Source: Jejuia algarum (GTDB taxonomy: Bacteria > Bacteroidota > Bacteroidia > Flavobacteriales > Flavobacteriaceae). From it: 64,000 bases of DNA. The position numbers and the translations under genes were made by a program. The stretch lies in the NCBI GenBank assembly GCA_947495775.1, contig CANMAQ010000013.1, forward strand, positions 62,001-126,000, read 5' to 3'. Positions 54,917 to 63,786 of the stretch are shown here, one piece after another (position 1 is the first letter of the stretch; each line of letters starts with the position of its first letter). The notes under the pieces are model-generated. The model did not search any database and was not told the origin of the DNA. It worked only from the letters and a program-made list of their open reading frames with translations.

Positions 54917-54924
54917 CAAAAATA
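54917..54924 (-). promoter_or_regulatory. -7 promoter motif for the metH transcript
   Basis: TATTTTTG on the minus strand matches TAnnTTTG, about 158 bases before the ATG at 54758. The long untranslated leader would leave room for RNA regulation, though I recognise no SAM riboswitch class in it. Confidence 0.5.
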
Positions 54925-54975
54925 CTAACTATATTATTGTATCTACGCTTATGTTATAAAATGTATTGATGCGCT

Positions 54976-55866
54976 CTATTCAAATAATGATGATGATAAA
55001 TACCGATCACCTCTATCACAAACAATGGCTACAATAATTCCTTCATCGATAGCCTCTGCTGTTTTTAACGCACAGTACATAGAACCACCACTGCTCATCC
55101 CTGCAAACACACCTTCTTCTTTGGCCATTTTTATGGTCGTTGTTTTAGCGTCTTCTTCAGAAACATCAATAACCGTATCTACGCGAGAGCGGTCAAAAAA
55201 TTTAGGTACATATTCTGGAGACCATTTTCGGATACCTGGTATTCTAGCGCCATCGGCAGGTTGCGCACCTACTATGGTTATATTAGGGTTTTGTTCTTTT
55301 AAATAACGTGAGGTTCCCATAATGGTTCCTGTAGTCCCCATAGTGGCTACAAAATGGGTGATTTTACCTTCGGTATCTCTCCAAATTTCAGGCCCCGTGG
55401 TTTTATAGTGAGCTTTCCAATTATCGTCATTTTCAAACTGATTGAGTAAGGTATATCCTTTTTCATCTCTTAGTTTAAAAGCGAGATCTCGAGAGCCTTC
55501 TATCCCCACATCGGCGGGTGTTAAAATAACCTCAGCGCCATAAGCACGCATGGTTTTTACGCGTTCCTCGGTAGAGTTCTCTGGCATGATTAACACCATG
55601 TTTAATCCTAATAGTTTAGAAATAAATGCGAGTGCAATACCCGTATTACCACTAGTTGCCTCTACCAAAGTACCGCCTTTTTTAATATCACCGCGTTTTA
55701 AGGCTTCATTAATCATATTAAAAGCTGGACGGTCTTTTACACTTCCTCCAGGGTTATTCCCTTCTAATTTTAAAAACAAGCGTACGCCTTTTTTTGAAAT
55801 TAAATGGGTGGCCTCTACTAAGGGTGTATTTCCTATTTGGCCTATGATACTATTTTTGTATGCCAT
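54976..55866 (-). CDS. cysM: Cysteine synthase (CysM-type)
   Basis: PLP-dependent O-acetylserine sulfhydrylase of 296 residues. It opens NSIIGQIGNTPLVEA, has the PLP lysine at about residue 44 in NPGGSVKDRPAFN, and the phosphate-binding TSGNTGIAL. The short form and KDRPAFN motif favour CysM over CysK. Its start lies 17 bases inside the end of cysE, so the two are coupled. Confidence 0.93.
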   Translation of the reverse strand: MAYKNSIIGQIGNTPLVEATHLISKKGVRLFLKLEGNNPGGSVKDRPAFNMINEALKRGDIKKGGTLVEATSGNTGIALAFISKLLGLNMVLIMPENSTEERVKTMRAYGAEVILTPADVGIEGSRDLAFKLRDEKGYTLLNQFENDDNWKAHYKTTGPEIWRDTEGKITHFVATMGTTGTIMGTSRYLKEQNPNITIVGAQPADGARIPGIRKWSPEYVPKFFDRSRVDTVIDVSEEDAKTTTIKMAKEEGVFAGMSSGGSMYCALKTAEAIDEGIIVAIVCDRGDRYLSSSLFE

Positions 55867-56593
55867 TTTTCTTCGGTCTTATTTTTATTTCTGTTTGGTA
55901 GGTGACTACAGAGTCTTCTGGAACAGACTGGGTTATCCATACGTTCGCCCCAATGATGCTATTGGCACCTATAACAATATCACCACCTAAAATGGTAGCA
56001 TTGGCATAAATGGTAACGTTATCATCTATGGTAGGGTGTCTTTTTGTTGAGGCCAAATCTTTAGAGACTTGAATACCTCCCAAAGTTACACCTTGGTATA
56101 TTTTTACATGTTCACCTATAATAGCACTCTCTCCAATAACGATACCTGTACCGTGATCGATATAAAACGATTCTCCTATAGTGGCTCCTGGGTTGATGTC
56201 TATCCCTGTAATACCATGAATGTATTCACTCATCATTCTTGGTAAGATATAAACCCCTAGTTTATAAAGCGCATGGCTTAAGCGGTAAATAGAAATGGCA
56301 TGAAAACCAGGATATGCGAGATAAATTTCTTGTAAACAATGCGATGCAGGATCGTTTTTCTCGAAAGCGATTGCATCTAAATCTAGTTTTCTTCTAATTT
56401 CAGGGAGTTCTGTTCTAAATGTGTTCCAGATGTCCTGTGCGTCTTCAATTTCTAAAGATGCTAATATTTTAAGAAAGGTCTTTTCTAAATAATCGCTATG
56501 TAGTTCGTCTTGTTCACAATCGAACAACGAATAAAATAAGCGTTTAGAGAATGTATTAACCGTATCCTTTAAACATACGTTATAACTCTTCAT
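55850..56593 (-). CDS. cysE: Serine O-acetyltransferase
   Basis: Makes O-acetylserine for the coupled cysteine synthase, 247 residues. The C-terminal left-handed β-helix shows HGITGIDINPGATIGESF, DHGTGIVIGESAIIGE and YQGVTLGG, with hexapeptide repeats. The N-terminal 100 residues are helical as in CysE/EpsC. It follows the ferredoxin reductase transcript after a terminator and has its own short leader. A GCAATTTA/TAAATTGC stem lies in that leader. Confidence 0.92.
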   Translation of the reverse strand: MKSYNVCLKDTVNTFSKRLFYSLFDCEQDELHSDYLEKTFLKILASLEIEDAQDIWNTFRTELPEIRRKLDLDAIAFEKNDPASHCLQEIYLAYPGFHAISIYRLSHALYKLGVYILPRMMSEYIHGITGIDINPGATIGESFYIDHGTGIVIGESAIIGEHVKIYQGVTLGGIQVSKDLASTKRHPTIDDNVTIYANATILGGDIVIGANSIIGANVWITQSVPEDSVVTYQTEIKIRPKKNGIQK

Positions 56594-56706
56594 TTTTTTT
56601 ACCTTTTAGTCGTTTAACAGCAATTTAAATATCTTATAAATTGCTCTAATTTTATGCTGATAAAAGTAAAACTTATCCTTTGAAATAGCTACTGCATAAA
56701 ACATAA

Positions 56707-56741
56707 AATCCCGCGACTATTAAAAGTAACATCGCGGGATT
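56707..56741 (-). terminator. Terminator of the cysH-to-FNR operon
   Basis: AATCCCGCGA pairs perfectly with TCGCGGGATT around a 15-base loop and is followed by T-rich sequence on the minus strand, just past the ferredoxin reductase stop. Confidence 0.87.
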
Positions 56742-56762
56742 GAAATTTTATATGACCATACT

Positions 56763-57818
56763 TTAATTTATGGCTTGTACTACCGCTTTTGGTGCTTGTT
56801 TTTTTGTTCCATCAAATCCTTCTATACCGCTCACCGTTGTATATTTTAATACAAACTTCTTTCCTGGATTGATAATTTTGTACGCTGCTTGACACATTAT
56901 GGTCGCTTCATGGAAACCACAAAGTATTAATTTTAGTTTACCTGGGTACGAGTTACCATCTCCTATTGCAAATATCCCTGGGATGTTTGTTTGGTAATCT
57001 AAAGCATTATTAACTTTAATGGCGTTTTTCTCAATTTCTAAGCCCCAATTTGCAATTGGTCCTAGTTTTGGAGACAATCCAAATAAAGGAATAAAATGAT
57101 CGGTTGGTATATTAACAGGATCTTCTCCTTTTTTAGTAATCTCTATAGCTTCCACTTTCCCATCACCAATAATATTGGTTACTTCTGCTGGCGTTATAAG
57201 CTTAATTTTACCTTCATTTTTTAATTCTTGTACTTTCTCTACAGAATCTAAATGCCCTCTAAACTCGTTACGTCTGTGTACTAAAGTTACGCTTTTAGCA
57301 ACATCGGCTAAAAAGATAGACCAATCTAAAGCAGAGTCACCGCCTCCTGCAATAACCACGTCTTTGTCACGGTACACTTCAGGTTCTTTAATCATGTACT
57401 CTACACCTTTATCTTCGTACAACGCTAGGTTTTCCAATTGTGGTTTTCTAGGCTCAAAACTTCCTAATCCACTAGCTATAGCTACAATTGGCGCTTGGTG
57501 TTGCGTCCCTTTGTTTGTCGTTACTATAAATGTCCCGTCTTCTTGTTTATCTATAGTTTCTGCACGTTCTCCTAGTGTAAAACCAGGCTCGAATTGCTTG
57601 CCTTGCTCTAATAAATTTTTTGTTAAGTCGCCTGCTAATATTTCTGGAAACCCTGGGATATCGTAAATCGGCTTTTTAGGATACAGCTCTGAGCATTGTC
57701 CTCCTGCTTGCGGTAACGCATCAATTAAATGACATTTCAATTTTAATAATCCTGCTTCGAATACAGTGAATAATCCAGTGGGCCCCGCGCCAATTATAAT
57801 TATATCTGTTTTTATCAT
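56763..57818 (-). CDS. Ferredoxin--NADP+ reductase (thioredoxin reductase-like type)
   Basis: A 351-residue FAD/NAD(P) oxidoreductase. The FAD site is IIIIGAGPTGLFTVFEAG, the NADPH site is VIAGGGDSALDW, and the C-terminal FAD motif is GIFAIGDGNSYPGK. The redox CxxC of thioredoxin reductase is absent, which marks the YumC-type ferredoxin/flavodoxin reductase. It is encoded one base after the siroheme synthase gene and likely supplies electrons for sulfite reductase. Confidence 0.9.
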   Translation of the reverse strand: MIKTDIIIIGAGPTGLFTVFEAGLLKLKCHLIDALPQAGGQCSELYPKKPIYDIPGFPEILAGDLTKNLLEQGKQFEPGFTLGERAETIDKQEDGTFIVTTNKGTQHQAPIVAIASGLGSFEPRKPQLENLALYEDKGVEYMIKEPEVYRDKDVVIAGGGDSALDWSIFLADVAKSVTLVHRRNEFRGHLDSVEKVQELKNEGKIKLITPAEVTNIIGDGKVEAIEITKKGEDPVNIPTDHFIPLFGLSPKLGPIANWGLEIEKNAIKVNNALDYQTNIPGIFAIGDGNSYPGKLKLILCGFHEATIMCQAAYKIINPGKKFVLKYTTVSGIEGFDGTKKQAPKAVVQAIN

Positions 57819-57819
57819 C

Positions 57820-58404
57820 TTATGACTCTTTTTTTTGTATTAATCCTTTTGTGAATTCGTTAAGCACTTCTACTTTTTCTTCGAAATCACCTTTTATTGT
57901 TTTTCTATATTCATTTAAATTCTTCACCAAATCGTCTACATTTTCTGGAATAACCTGCTCAAAAAATTGACGTAAACGCTTTGCTGTTGTTGGCGACTTT
58001 CCATTGGTAGAAATAGCCACTTTCACATTACCTTTGGTTACAATACCTCCCATATAAAAATCGCAATATGGCGGGTTATCTGCAACGTTTACCAACTTGG
58101 CTTCTGCCCTGCAATCTTTCCAAACTTCTACATTTATTTCTGGAATATCTGTAGTCGCTACAACCATATGCCGCCCTTGTAAATAGCGTTTGCGGTACAC
58201 ATCTTTTACTAGTGTTACACAGCCTGTTTTCGCTAATGCTATTGTACCCGCTCTAAACATTGGCGATACCATGGTTACCTTAGCATCTGGACTAGATTTT
58301 AACAAAAATGTTAGCTTCTCTTCTGCCACAAAACCACCACCTACAATTAAAACATTGAGGTTTTTCGTTTTTAAAAAAATAGGATATAAATTATTTCTTT
58401 CCAT
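57820..58404 (-). CDS. Precorrin-2 dehydrogenase/sirohydrochlorin ferrochelatase (Met8-like)
   Basis: The 194-residue N-terminal module of siroheme synthase. It makes siroheme from precorrin-2. The NAD site is NVLIVGGGFVAEEKLTFLL, followed by VATTDIPEINVEVWKDCR, NVADNPPYCDFYMGGIV and VAISTNGKSPTTAKRLRQ. In Proteobacteria this is fused to CobA as CysG; here CobA is a separate gene three bases upstream. Confidence 0.93.
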   Translation of the reverse strand: MERNNLYPIFLKTKNLNVLIVGGGFVAEEKLTFLLKSSPDAKVTMVSPMFRAGTIALAKTGCVTLVKDVYRKRYLQGRHMVVATTDIPEINVEVWKDCRAEAKLVNVADNPPYCDFYMGGIVTKGNVKVAISTNGKSPTTAKRLRQFFEQVIPENVDDLVKNLNEYRKTIKGDFEEKVEVLNEFTKGLIQKKES

Positions 58405-58407
58405 TCC

Positions 58408-59169
58408 CTATTTTTTAACGACCTTATTATATACCGCGCTTAATGTTGCACGTTCTTTAACTACATCACCTATTACAATAATAGCAGGGTTTGCTAATTG
58501 TTTTTCGGCAACAATAGTCTCTATCGTTTGTATTGTCCCTATGCCTACATTTTGATTGTCTCTAGTTCCATTTTGAATAATTGCTATTGGCATATCGTCT
58601 TTATTTTCTTTTGAAAAAATAGCGACGATTTCGCTAAGCTTACTCATACCCATTAATATCACTACTGTTGCTGTAGATTTAGCTGCCAAGGCAACATCTT
58701 CAGACAGTTGGTGCTTTTTGGTTGTCCCTGTAATGACCCAAAAACTTTCGGAGGCACCACGTTTGGTCAACGGAATTCCCTGATAGGCTGGCACAGCTAC
58801 AGATGATGAAATGCCCGGTACTACAAATGTTTCTAAATCAAATTGTCTCACATAATCAATTTCTTCAGCGCCTCTACCAAAAATAAAGGGATCGCCACCT
58901 TTTAAACGTACAACATGTCCTTTTGCCTTAGCCTTTGTAACAATCAAATCATTGATTTGTTCCTGTTGAAAGGCATAACACCCCTTGCGTTTCCCTACAA
59001 AAATAAGTTCTGCTGTCGCAGAGGCATATTTAAGTAATGCTTCGTTAATCAATGCATCATACAAAATAACATCTGCAGCTTCAATGGCTTTAATGGCTTT
59101 AAGTGTAATTAACTCCTCATCGCCAGGCCCTGCTCCTACAATAGTTAACATTGGGGTTTTCAAACTCAT
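58408..59169 (-). CDS. cobA: Uroporphyrinogen-III C-methyltransferase
   Basis: SAM-dependent enzyme making precorrin-2 for siroheme, 253 residues. Motifs are TIVGAGPGDEELITLKA at about residues 9-25, VVRLKGGDPFIFGRGAEE at about 85-102 and VVPGISSSVAVPAYQGIPLT. It lies between sulfite reductase and the siroheme synthase, with gaps of 26 and 3 bases, consistent with one operon. Confidence 0.94.
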   Translation of the reverse strand: MSLKTPMLTIVGAGPGDEELITLKAIKAIEAADVILYDALINEALLKYASATAELIFVGKRKGCYAFQQEQINDLIVTKAKAKGHVVRLKGGDPFIFGRGAEEIDYVRQFDLETFVVPGISSSVAVPAYQGIPLTKRGASESFWVITGTTKKHQLSEDVALAAKSTATVVILMGMSKLSEIVAIFSKENKDDMPIAIIQNGTRDNQNVGIGTIQTIETIVAEKQLANPAIIVIGDVVKERATLSAVYNKVVKK

Positions 59170-59195
59170 TTCTTATCTACTTCCTTCTGTAAAAC

Positions 59196-61289
59196 CTAGT
59201 TTTGTTTACTTTGCGCTTCAGCTCTAAAGGCTCTTACTGCTTCTAAAAACTTATCGGCACTTGTGATATAGTTTAAAGCGAAATCTTTAGTTGGTGCATT
59301 TTTATTGATTTGGTAAATTACATCTGAAAATGAAGCCCCTAAATCAATTTTACCTGATGCTACGAACAACTCATCAAACTGCGAAATGATACTCGCATGC
59401 GTGTTGGTCTTCTTATTTTCAGAAAGCAATACTGCTTTTGCTGAATTTACTAAAGATTGGTAGGCTAAATAAATAGCTCCAGAATACACACCATTCTCGA
59501 AAGATGTCTTTGCATTTTCTATCTTCTCTTCACTTTCTAAGAACAAGGTCGCTATTAAATCAATCACAACGCCTGCACATTCTCCAATACCAATTTCCTT
59601 AACGTATTTTTCTTCTTCACCCCAATCGATAAAGTCTTCTTGTGTTAAATTAGTAGCATCTTGTAAATCGTTTAAGAAATCGTAGAAATACTTCTCTCCT
59701 TTCTCTTGGTAGTAAGCAACAAAAGATTTCCCTTGACCATGAGCTTCAAAATCGTTTAAGATTCTGCGTAAGGCTTCTGGGCCTCTTCTACTTGGTACTT
59801 TTACAACTTTATCTGCAAAAGTAGCATGACCATCGCCTTGATTACCGCCACCTAACAACACCTGTAACGCTGGTGCTACTAATTTCTCTGGCGTTCTTAC
59901 CGTCATCCCTTGGAATCCAATATTTGCCATATTATGCTGTCCACAAGCATTCATACAGCCACTAATTTTTATAACGAGATCTTCGTTTTTTAAATACTGT
60001 GGGTATTCTGCTTTAATGACACGCTCTAACTCTTCAGCAATACCAGTACTACTTGCAATACCTAAATTACATGTATCTGTTCCTGGACATGCTGTAATGT
60101 CTACTGCTTTGTTATATCCTGCTTCTACGAAGCCTAATTTTTCTAATTCTTGGTAAAAGAACGGTACTAAGTCCTCCTTTACAAAAGGAATTACGATATT
60201 TTGACGTAATGTTAAACGTACTTCTCCTGCGGCATAAGCGTCTACCAGATTTGCTAATAAGCGGGCTTTATCTGTATAAAAGTCACCTAATAACACTTTA
60301 ATTCCTATAGCCACATAGCCCTCTTGTTTTTGAGGTATAACGTTTGTTGATTTCCAAAGATCGAAAGCCTCTTGGTCTTTAATAGCAACCTGAGGTGCTT
60401 CTACTGCTATTGGTGTAGATGCCACATAGGCATCTGCATCTATGGCTACACTTTTAAACTCGATGGCTTTTTGCTCTTCTGCTATCAATGCTCTAAACGC
60501 CTCTAATCCTATGTCTTTTAATAAGAATTTCATACGCGCTTTGGCACGGCTTTTACGCTCTCCATAACGGTCAAAAACTCTTAAAACACCTTCCATAATT
60601 GGAATGATTTGATCGGTTTCTACGAAATCGAACAACACATCTGCATGACGTGGCTGCGATCCTAAACCTCCTGCAACCATCACTTTAAAGCCACGAACAC
60701 CATCTTTTATCTTAGCAATGTACCCGATATCATGTAAGTATGATAATCCTGTATCTTCATCGGTAGAAGAAAATGACACTTTAAATTTACGTCCCATTTC
60801 TTGACAAATTGGGTTACGTAAAAAGAATTTATACAAAGCATCTGCATATGGAGACACATCGAACGGTTCGTTAACATCGATTCCTGCTGTTTCAGAAGCG
60901 GTTACGTTTCTTACCACATTTCCACAAGCTTCACGTAGGGTTACATCGTCTTTCTCTAAATCGGCCCAAAGCTCTGGGGTTCTATTTAAATCTACATAGT
61001 GAATTTGAATATCCTGACGTGTTGTAATGTGTAAACGTCCTTTAGAATACTCGTCAGACACTTCAGAAATTCTACGCAACTGGTTGCTCTTTAATTTACC
61101 ATAAGGTATCTTAATACGAATCATTTGTACGCCTTCTTGACGCTGACCGTAAACACCACGAGCTAAACGAAGACTTCTAAATTTTTCTTCATCTATTTTA
61201 CCATTATGAAATAGCTCAATTTTATTCGCTAATTCTATAATATCTTGCTCTACAACTGGATTCTCTATTTCTGTTTCAAAGCTTCGCAT
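59196..61289 (-). CDS. Siroheme-dependent sulfite reductase with a C-terminal HEPN domain
   Basis: A 697-residue assimilatory reductase giving sulfide. The ferredoxin-type nitrite/sulfite reductase core covers about residues 1-545, with the 4Fe-4S/siroheme cysteines C401, C407, C445 and C449 in TACPGTDTCNLG and ISGCMNACGQH. The last 120-150 residues, after EEKYVKEIGI, form a helical HEPN-like domain (YSGAIYLAYQSLVNSAKAVL). The HEPN RNase motif RxxxxH is not visible, so the domain is likely non-nucleolytic. Nitrite reductase activity cannot be excluded, but the operon supports sulfite as substrate. Confidence 0.9.
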   Translation of the reverse strand: MRSFETEIENPVVEQDIIELANKIELFHNGKIDEEKFRSLRLARGVYGQRQEGVQMIRIKIPYGKLKSNQLRRISEVSDEYSKGRLHITTRQDIQIHYVDLNRTPELWADLEKDDVTLREACGNVVRNVTASETAGIDVNEPFDVSPYADALYKFFLRNPICQEMGRKFKVSFSSTDEDTGLSYLHDIGYIAKIKDGVRGFKVMVAGGLGSQPRHADVLFDFVETDQIIPIMEGVLRVFDRYGERKSRAKARMKFLLKDIGLEAFRALIAEEQKAIEFKSVAIDADAYVASTPIAVEAPQVAIKDQEAFDLWKSTNVIPQKQEGYVAIGIKVLLGDFYTDKARLLANLVDAYAAGEVRLTLRQNIVIPFVKEDLVPFFYQELEKLGFVEAGYNKAVDITACPGTDTCNLGIASSTGIAEELERVIKAEYPQYLKNEDLVIKISGCMNACGQHNMANIGFQGMTVRTPEKLVAPALQVLLGGGNQGDGHATFADKVVKVPSRRGPEALRRILNDFEAHGQGKSFVAYYQEKGEKYFYDFLNDLQDATNLTQEDFIDWGEEEKYVKEIGIGECAGVVIDLIATLFLESEEKIENAKTSFENGVYSGAIYLAYQSLVNSAKAVLLSENKKTNTHASIISQFDELFVASGKIDLGASFSDVIYQINKNAPTKDFALNYITSADKFLEAVRAFRAEAQSKQN

Positions 61290-61361
61290 ATCTTCTTTAT
61301 GTTTTATATTGAAAGTTTTAAAGTAGGTGTTTTTCTAACTTTTACTTTCTATCTTTTTTAT

Positions 61362-62609
61362 CTACTGAATAAATCCTGCGCCTACTGTATTGTTAGACTG
61401 GGTATCGATTATAATAAACGATCCGTTAGTTCTGTGATTTTTAAATTGATCGTAAAAAATAGGTTTATTCAATTTAAAAGTCACTGAAGCAATATCATTG
61501 ATGTTTAATCCTGTTGCTTCTTTATCGATTCCAGAATAGTCTGGATTGATTTTATGATTGATACGATCTACTTTTGCCAATACTTTATTAACGCCATGTT
61601 GTATCACGTATTTCCCTCCAGCTGTTAGTTGGTTGCTATCCATCCAACATACATTTGCTGTAAATTGTTTATCGATAACTGGGATATCACCTTCTTTTAC
61701 AATCATATCTCCGCGACTTACGTTGATATCATTCTCTAATGTAATGGTTACTGATGAACGTCTCGATGCGGTTTCATACTTTTCATCGTAAAAATAAATA
61801 TCTTTTATTTTTGAACGTGTTTTCGACGGTAATACGATGATATCATCTCCAACACTTAAATCACCACCATACACTTTACCTGCGTACCCTCTATAATCGT
61901 GAAACTCTTCTGTTTTAGGTCGTACAACATACTGTACTGGGAAACGTGGTGTTCCTGCATTAAAGATATCGGCTTTATCTAATTGCTCTAAATGCTCTAA
62001 CAACGCAGCGCCTTTGTACCAAGACATGGCTTCTGATTTGTTTACAACATTATCGCCTTTTAAAGCACTTACTGGGATAAATGTAATGTTTTGATCTTGG
62101 TAATCACGTTTACTCATCAACTCAGAGAAATCTGCTTTTATCTTATTGTAAACTTCTTCTGAATAATCTACCAAGTCCATTTTATTAATCGCAACGACAA
62201 CGTCTTTTATACGCAATAGGTTATTGATAAAAAAGTGACGATTAGTTTGCTCTATCACCCCTTTTCTTGCATCTATTAAAATGATAGACGCTTGCGAAGT
62301 TGATGCTCCTGTAACCATGTTACGTGTATATTCCACGTGTCCTGGTGTGTCTGCTATAATGTAACTTTTCTTTTTTGTAGAAAAGTAAATATGAGCAACA
62401 TCAATTGTAATGCCTTGCTCGCGTTCTGCAACTAAACCATCTGTTGCTAGTGAAAAATCTAAGTAATCGTATCCACGTTGCTTACTTGTTTTTTCAATGG
62501 CTTCTAATTTATCGGTAGTCAAAGATTTTGTATCGTAAAGGATACGCCCTATTAGTGTGCTTTTCCCGTCGTCTACACTACCCGCTGTTGCTATTTTTAA
62601 TACTTCCAT
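61362..62609 (-). CDS. cysN: Sulfate adenylyltransferase subunit 1 (GTPase)
   Basis: GTPase subunit driving ATP sulfurylase, 415 residues. The P-loop is TAGSVDDGKSTLIGR at about residues 8-22, with DTPGHVEYTRNM and NKMDLVDY as G3 and G4 motifs. The C-terminal β-barrel domains follow the EF-Tu-like pattern. No APS kinase domain is fused. The ATG at 62607-62609 is preferred over a start four codons upstream, since the family begins MEVLKIAT. A 157-base repeat-like gap separates it from cysD. Confidence 0.95.
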   Translation of the reverse strand: MEVLKIATAGSVDDGKSTLIGRILYDTKSLTTDKLEAIEKTSKQRGYDYLDFSLATDGLVAEREQGITIDVAHIYFSTKKKSYIIADTPGHVEYTRNMVTGASTSQASIILIDARKGVIEQTNRHFFINNLLRIKDVVVAINKMDLVDYSEEVYNKIKADFSELMSKRDYQDQNITFIPVSALKGDNVVNKSEAMSWYKGAALLEHLEQLDKADIFNAGTPRFPVQYVVRPKTEEFHDYRGYAGKVYGGDLSVGDDIIVLPSKTRSKIKDIYFYDEKYETASRRSSVTITLENDINVSRGDMIVKEGDIPVIDKQFTANVCWMDSNQLTAGGKYVIQHGVNKVLAKVDRINHKINPDYSGIDKEATGLNINDIASVTFKLNKPIFYDQFKNHRTNGSFIIIDTQSNNTVGAGFIQ

Positions 62610-62621
62610 TCCTCGCCCCAA

Positions 62622-62778
62622 CCCTCTCCAAAGGAGAAGGAATTCTTTACAGGTATATTTTAAAATTTGTTTTAATTCTTTTACTTTTCATACCTACAAG
62701 ACTTTTAGACCTTGCAGGACAGCTTTGTCCTTTTATTTTCACAAACTTGCTACTTCCCCCTTTGGAGGTCAAAGGGAT
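62622..62778. repeat. Repeat-like intergenic element between cysD and cysN
   Basis: Within this gap 62693-62718 forms an imperfect hairpin CCTACAAG/CTTGCAGG. TCTCCAAAGGAGAAGG and CCCTTTGGAGGTCAAAGGG segments lie at either end, at about 62636 and 62757. The parts resemble short interspersed repeats often seen in flavobacterial intergenic regions. No gene is visible. Confidence 0.5.
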
Positions 62779-63684
62779 TTAGAAATACCCTTGTTGCTTA
62801 CGTTTTTCCATTGCTGCCTCAGAACGTTTATCATCGATACGCGCCCCACGTTCTGAAATTGTAGAGTCTCTAATCTCTTCTACAACTTTAGATATTGATA
62901 CGGCCTCAGACAATACTGCAGCGGTACAACTCATATCGCCTACAGTTCTAAAACGCACCATTTCTTCTATCACTTCTTCATCTTCATCTCTGTATACCAC
63001 ATCGTCTTCAGCAGACCATATCATACCATCTCTTAAAAATACTTTACGTTTGTGTGCAAAATAGATAGAAGGGATTTCAATATTTTCTTTTTCAATATAA
63101 GACCATACATCTAGTTCTGTCCAATTCGAAATTGGAAACACACGTACATTTTGTCCTAATTCTATGTCTCCATTTAGCATGTCAAACAATTCAGGACGTT
63201 GGTTCTTTTCATCCCACTGTCCAAAATCATCACGCACTGAAAAAATACGTTCTTTAGCTCTGGCTTTTTCTTCATCACGACGTGCCCCACCAATACAAGC
63301 ATCAAATTTAAACTCTTCAATAGCATCTAAAAGTGTTGTGGTTTGCAACATGTTTCTACTTGCATAACGCCCAGACTCTTCTTTTACCTTACCTTCATCG
63401 ATAGAATCTTGTACATTTCTAACAATTAATTCTAAACCAAGTTCTTTCACCAAACGGTCTCTAAACTCTATAGTTTCTGGAAAGTTATGTCCTGTATCAA
63501 TATGCATTAAAGGGAATGGTACTTTTGCTGGGTAAAATGCTTTCACAGCTAATCTTACTAGCGTAATTGAATCTTTTCCTCCAGAAAATAACAACACAGG
63601 CTTTTCAAATTGTGCTGCCACTTCTCTCATGATGTATATCGCTTCGTTTTCTAGCGAGTTGATATGTGACGTGTCTTTTTTCAT
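62779..63684 (-). CDS. cysD: Sulfate adenylyltransferase subunit 2
   Basis: ATP sulfurylase catalytic subunit of 301 residues, making APS from sulfate and ATP with CysN. The PP-loop is LLFSGGKDSITLVRL at about residues 32-46, and FDACIGGARRDEEKARAKER and FPISNWTELDVWSYIE are typical of CysD. It is transcribed ahead of cysN. Confidence 0.96.
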   Translation of the reverse strand: MKKDTSHINSLENEAIYIMREVAAQFEKPVLLFSGGKDSITLVRLAVKAFYPAKVPFPLMHIDTGHNFPETIEFRDRLVKELGLELIVRNVQDSIDEGKVKEESGRYASRNMLQTTTLLDAIEEFKFDACIGGARRDEEKARAKERIFSVRDDFGQWDEKNQRPELFDMLNGDIELGQNVRVFPISNWTELDVWSYIEKENIEIPSIYFAHKRKVFLRDGMIWSAEDDVVYRDEDEEVIEEMVRFRTVGDMSCTAAVLSEAVSISKVVEEIRDSTISERGARIDDKRSEAAMEKRKQQGYF

Positions 63685-63695
63685 AATAGTATATT

Positions 63696-63736
63696 ACTTG
63701 CCTTTTAAAAGGCGCACCTGCTTTAAAAAAGCAAGT
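63696..63736 (-). repeat. Paired hairpins between cysH and cysD
   Basis: The palindrome GCCTTTTAAAAGGC at 63700-63713 is followed by TGCTTTAAAAAAGCA at 63719-63733, both enclosed by ACTTGC/GCAAGT. It could set RNA stability between the two genes. Confidence 0.45.
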
Positions 63737-63786
63737 TTATTTATTGTTTTAATTTGTGTTTTAAGGCGTTCTCTTAGAGAAACACT

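Noticed and set aside
57175..57666. 163-codon open frame on the + strand opposite the ferredoxin reductase gene
   Set aside because: Antisense shadow of the conserved FAD protein.
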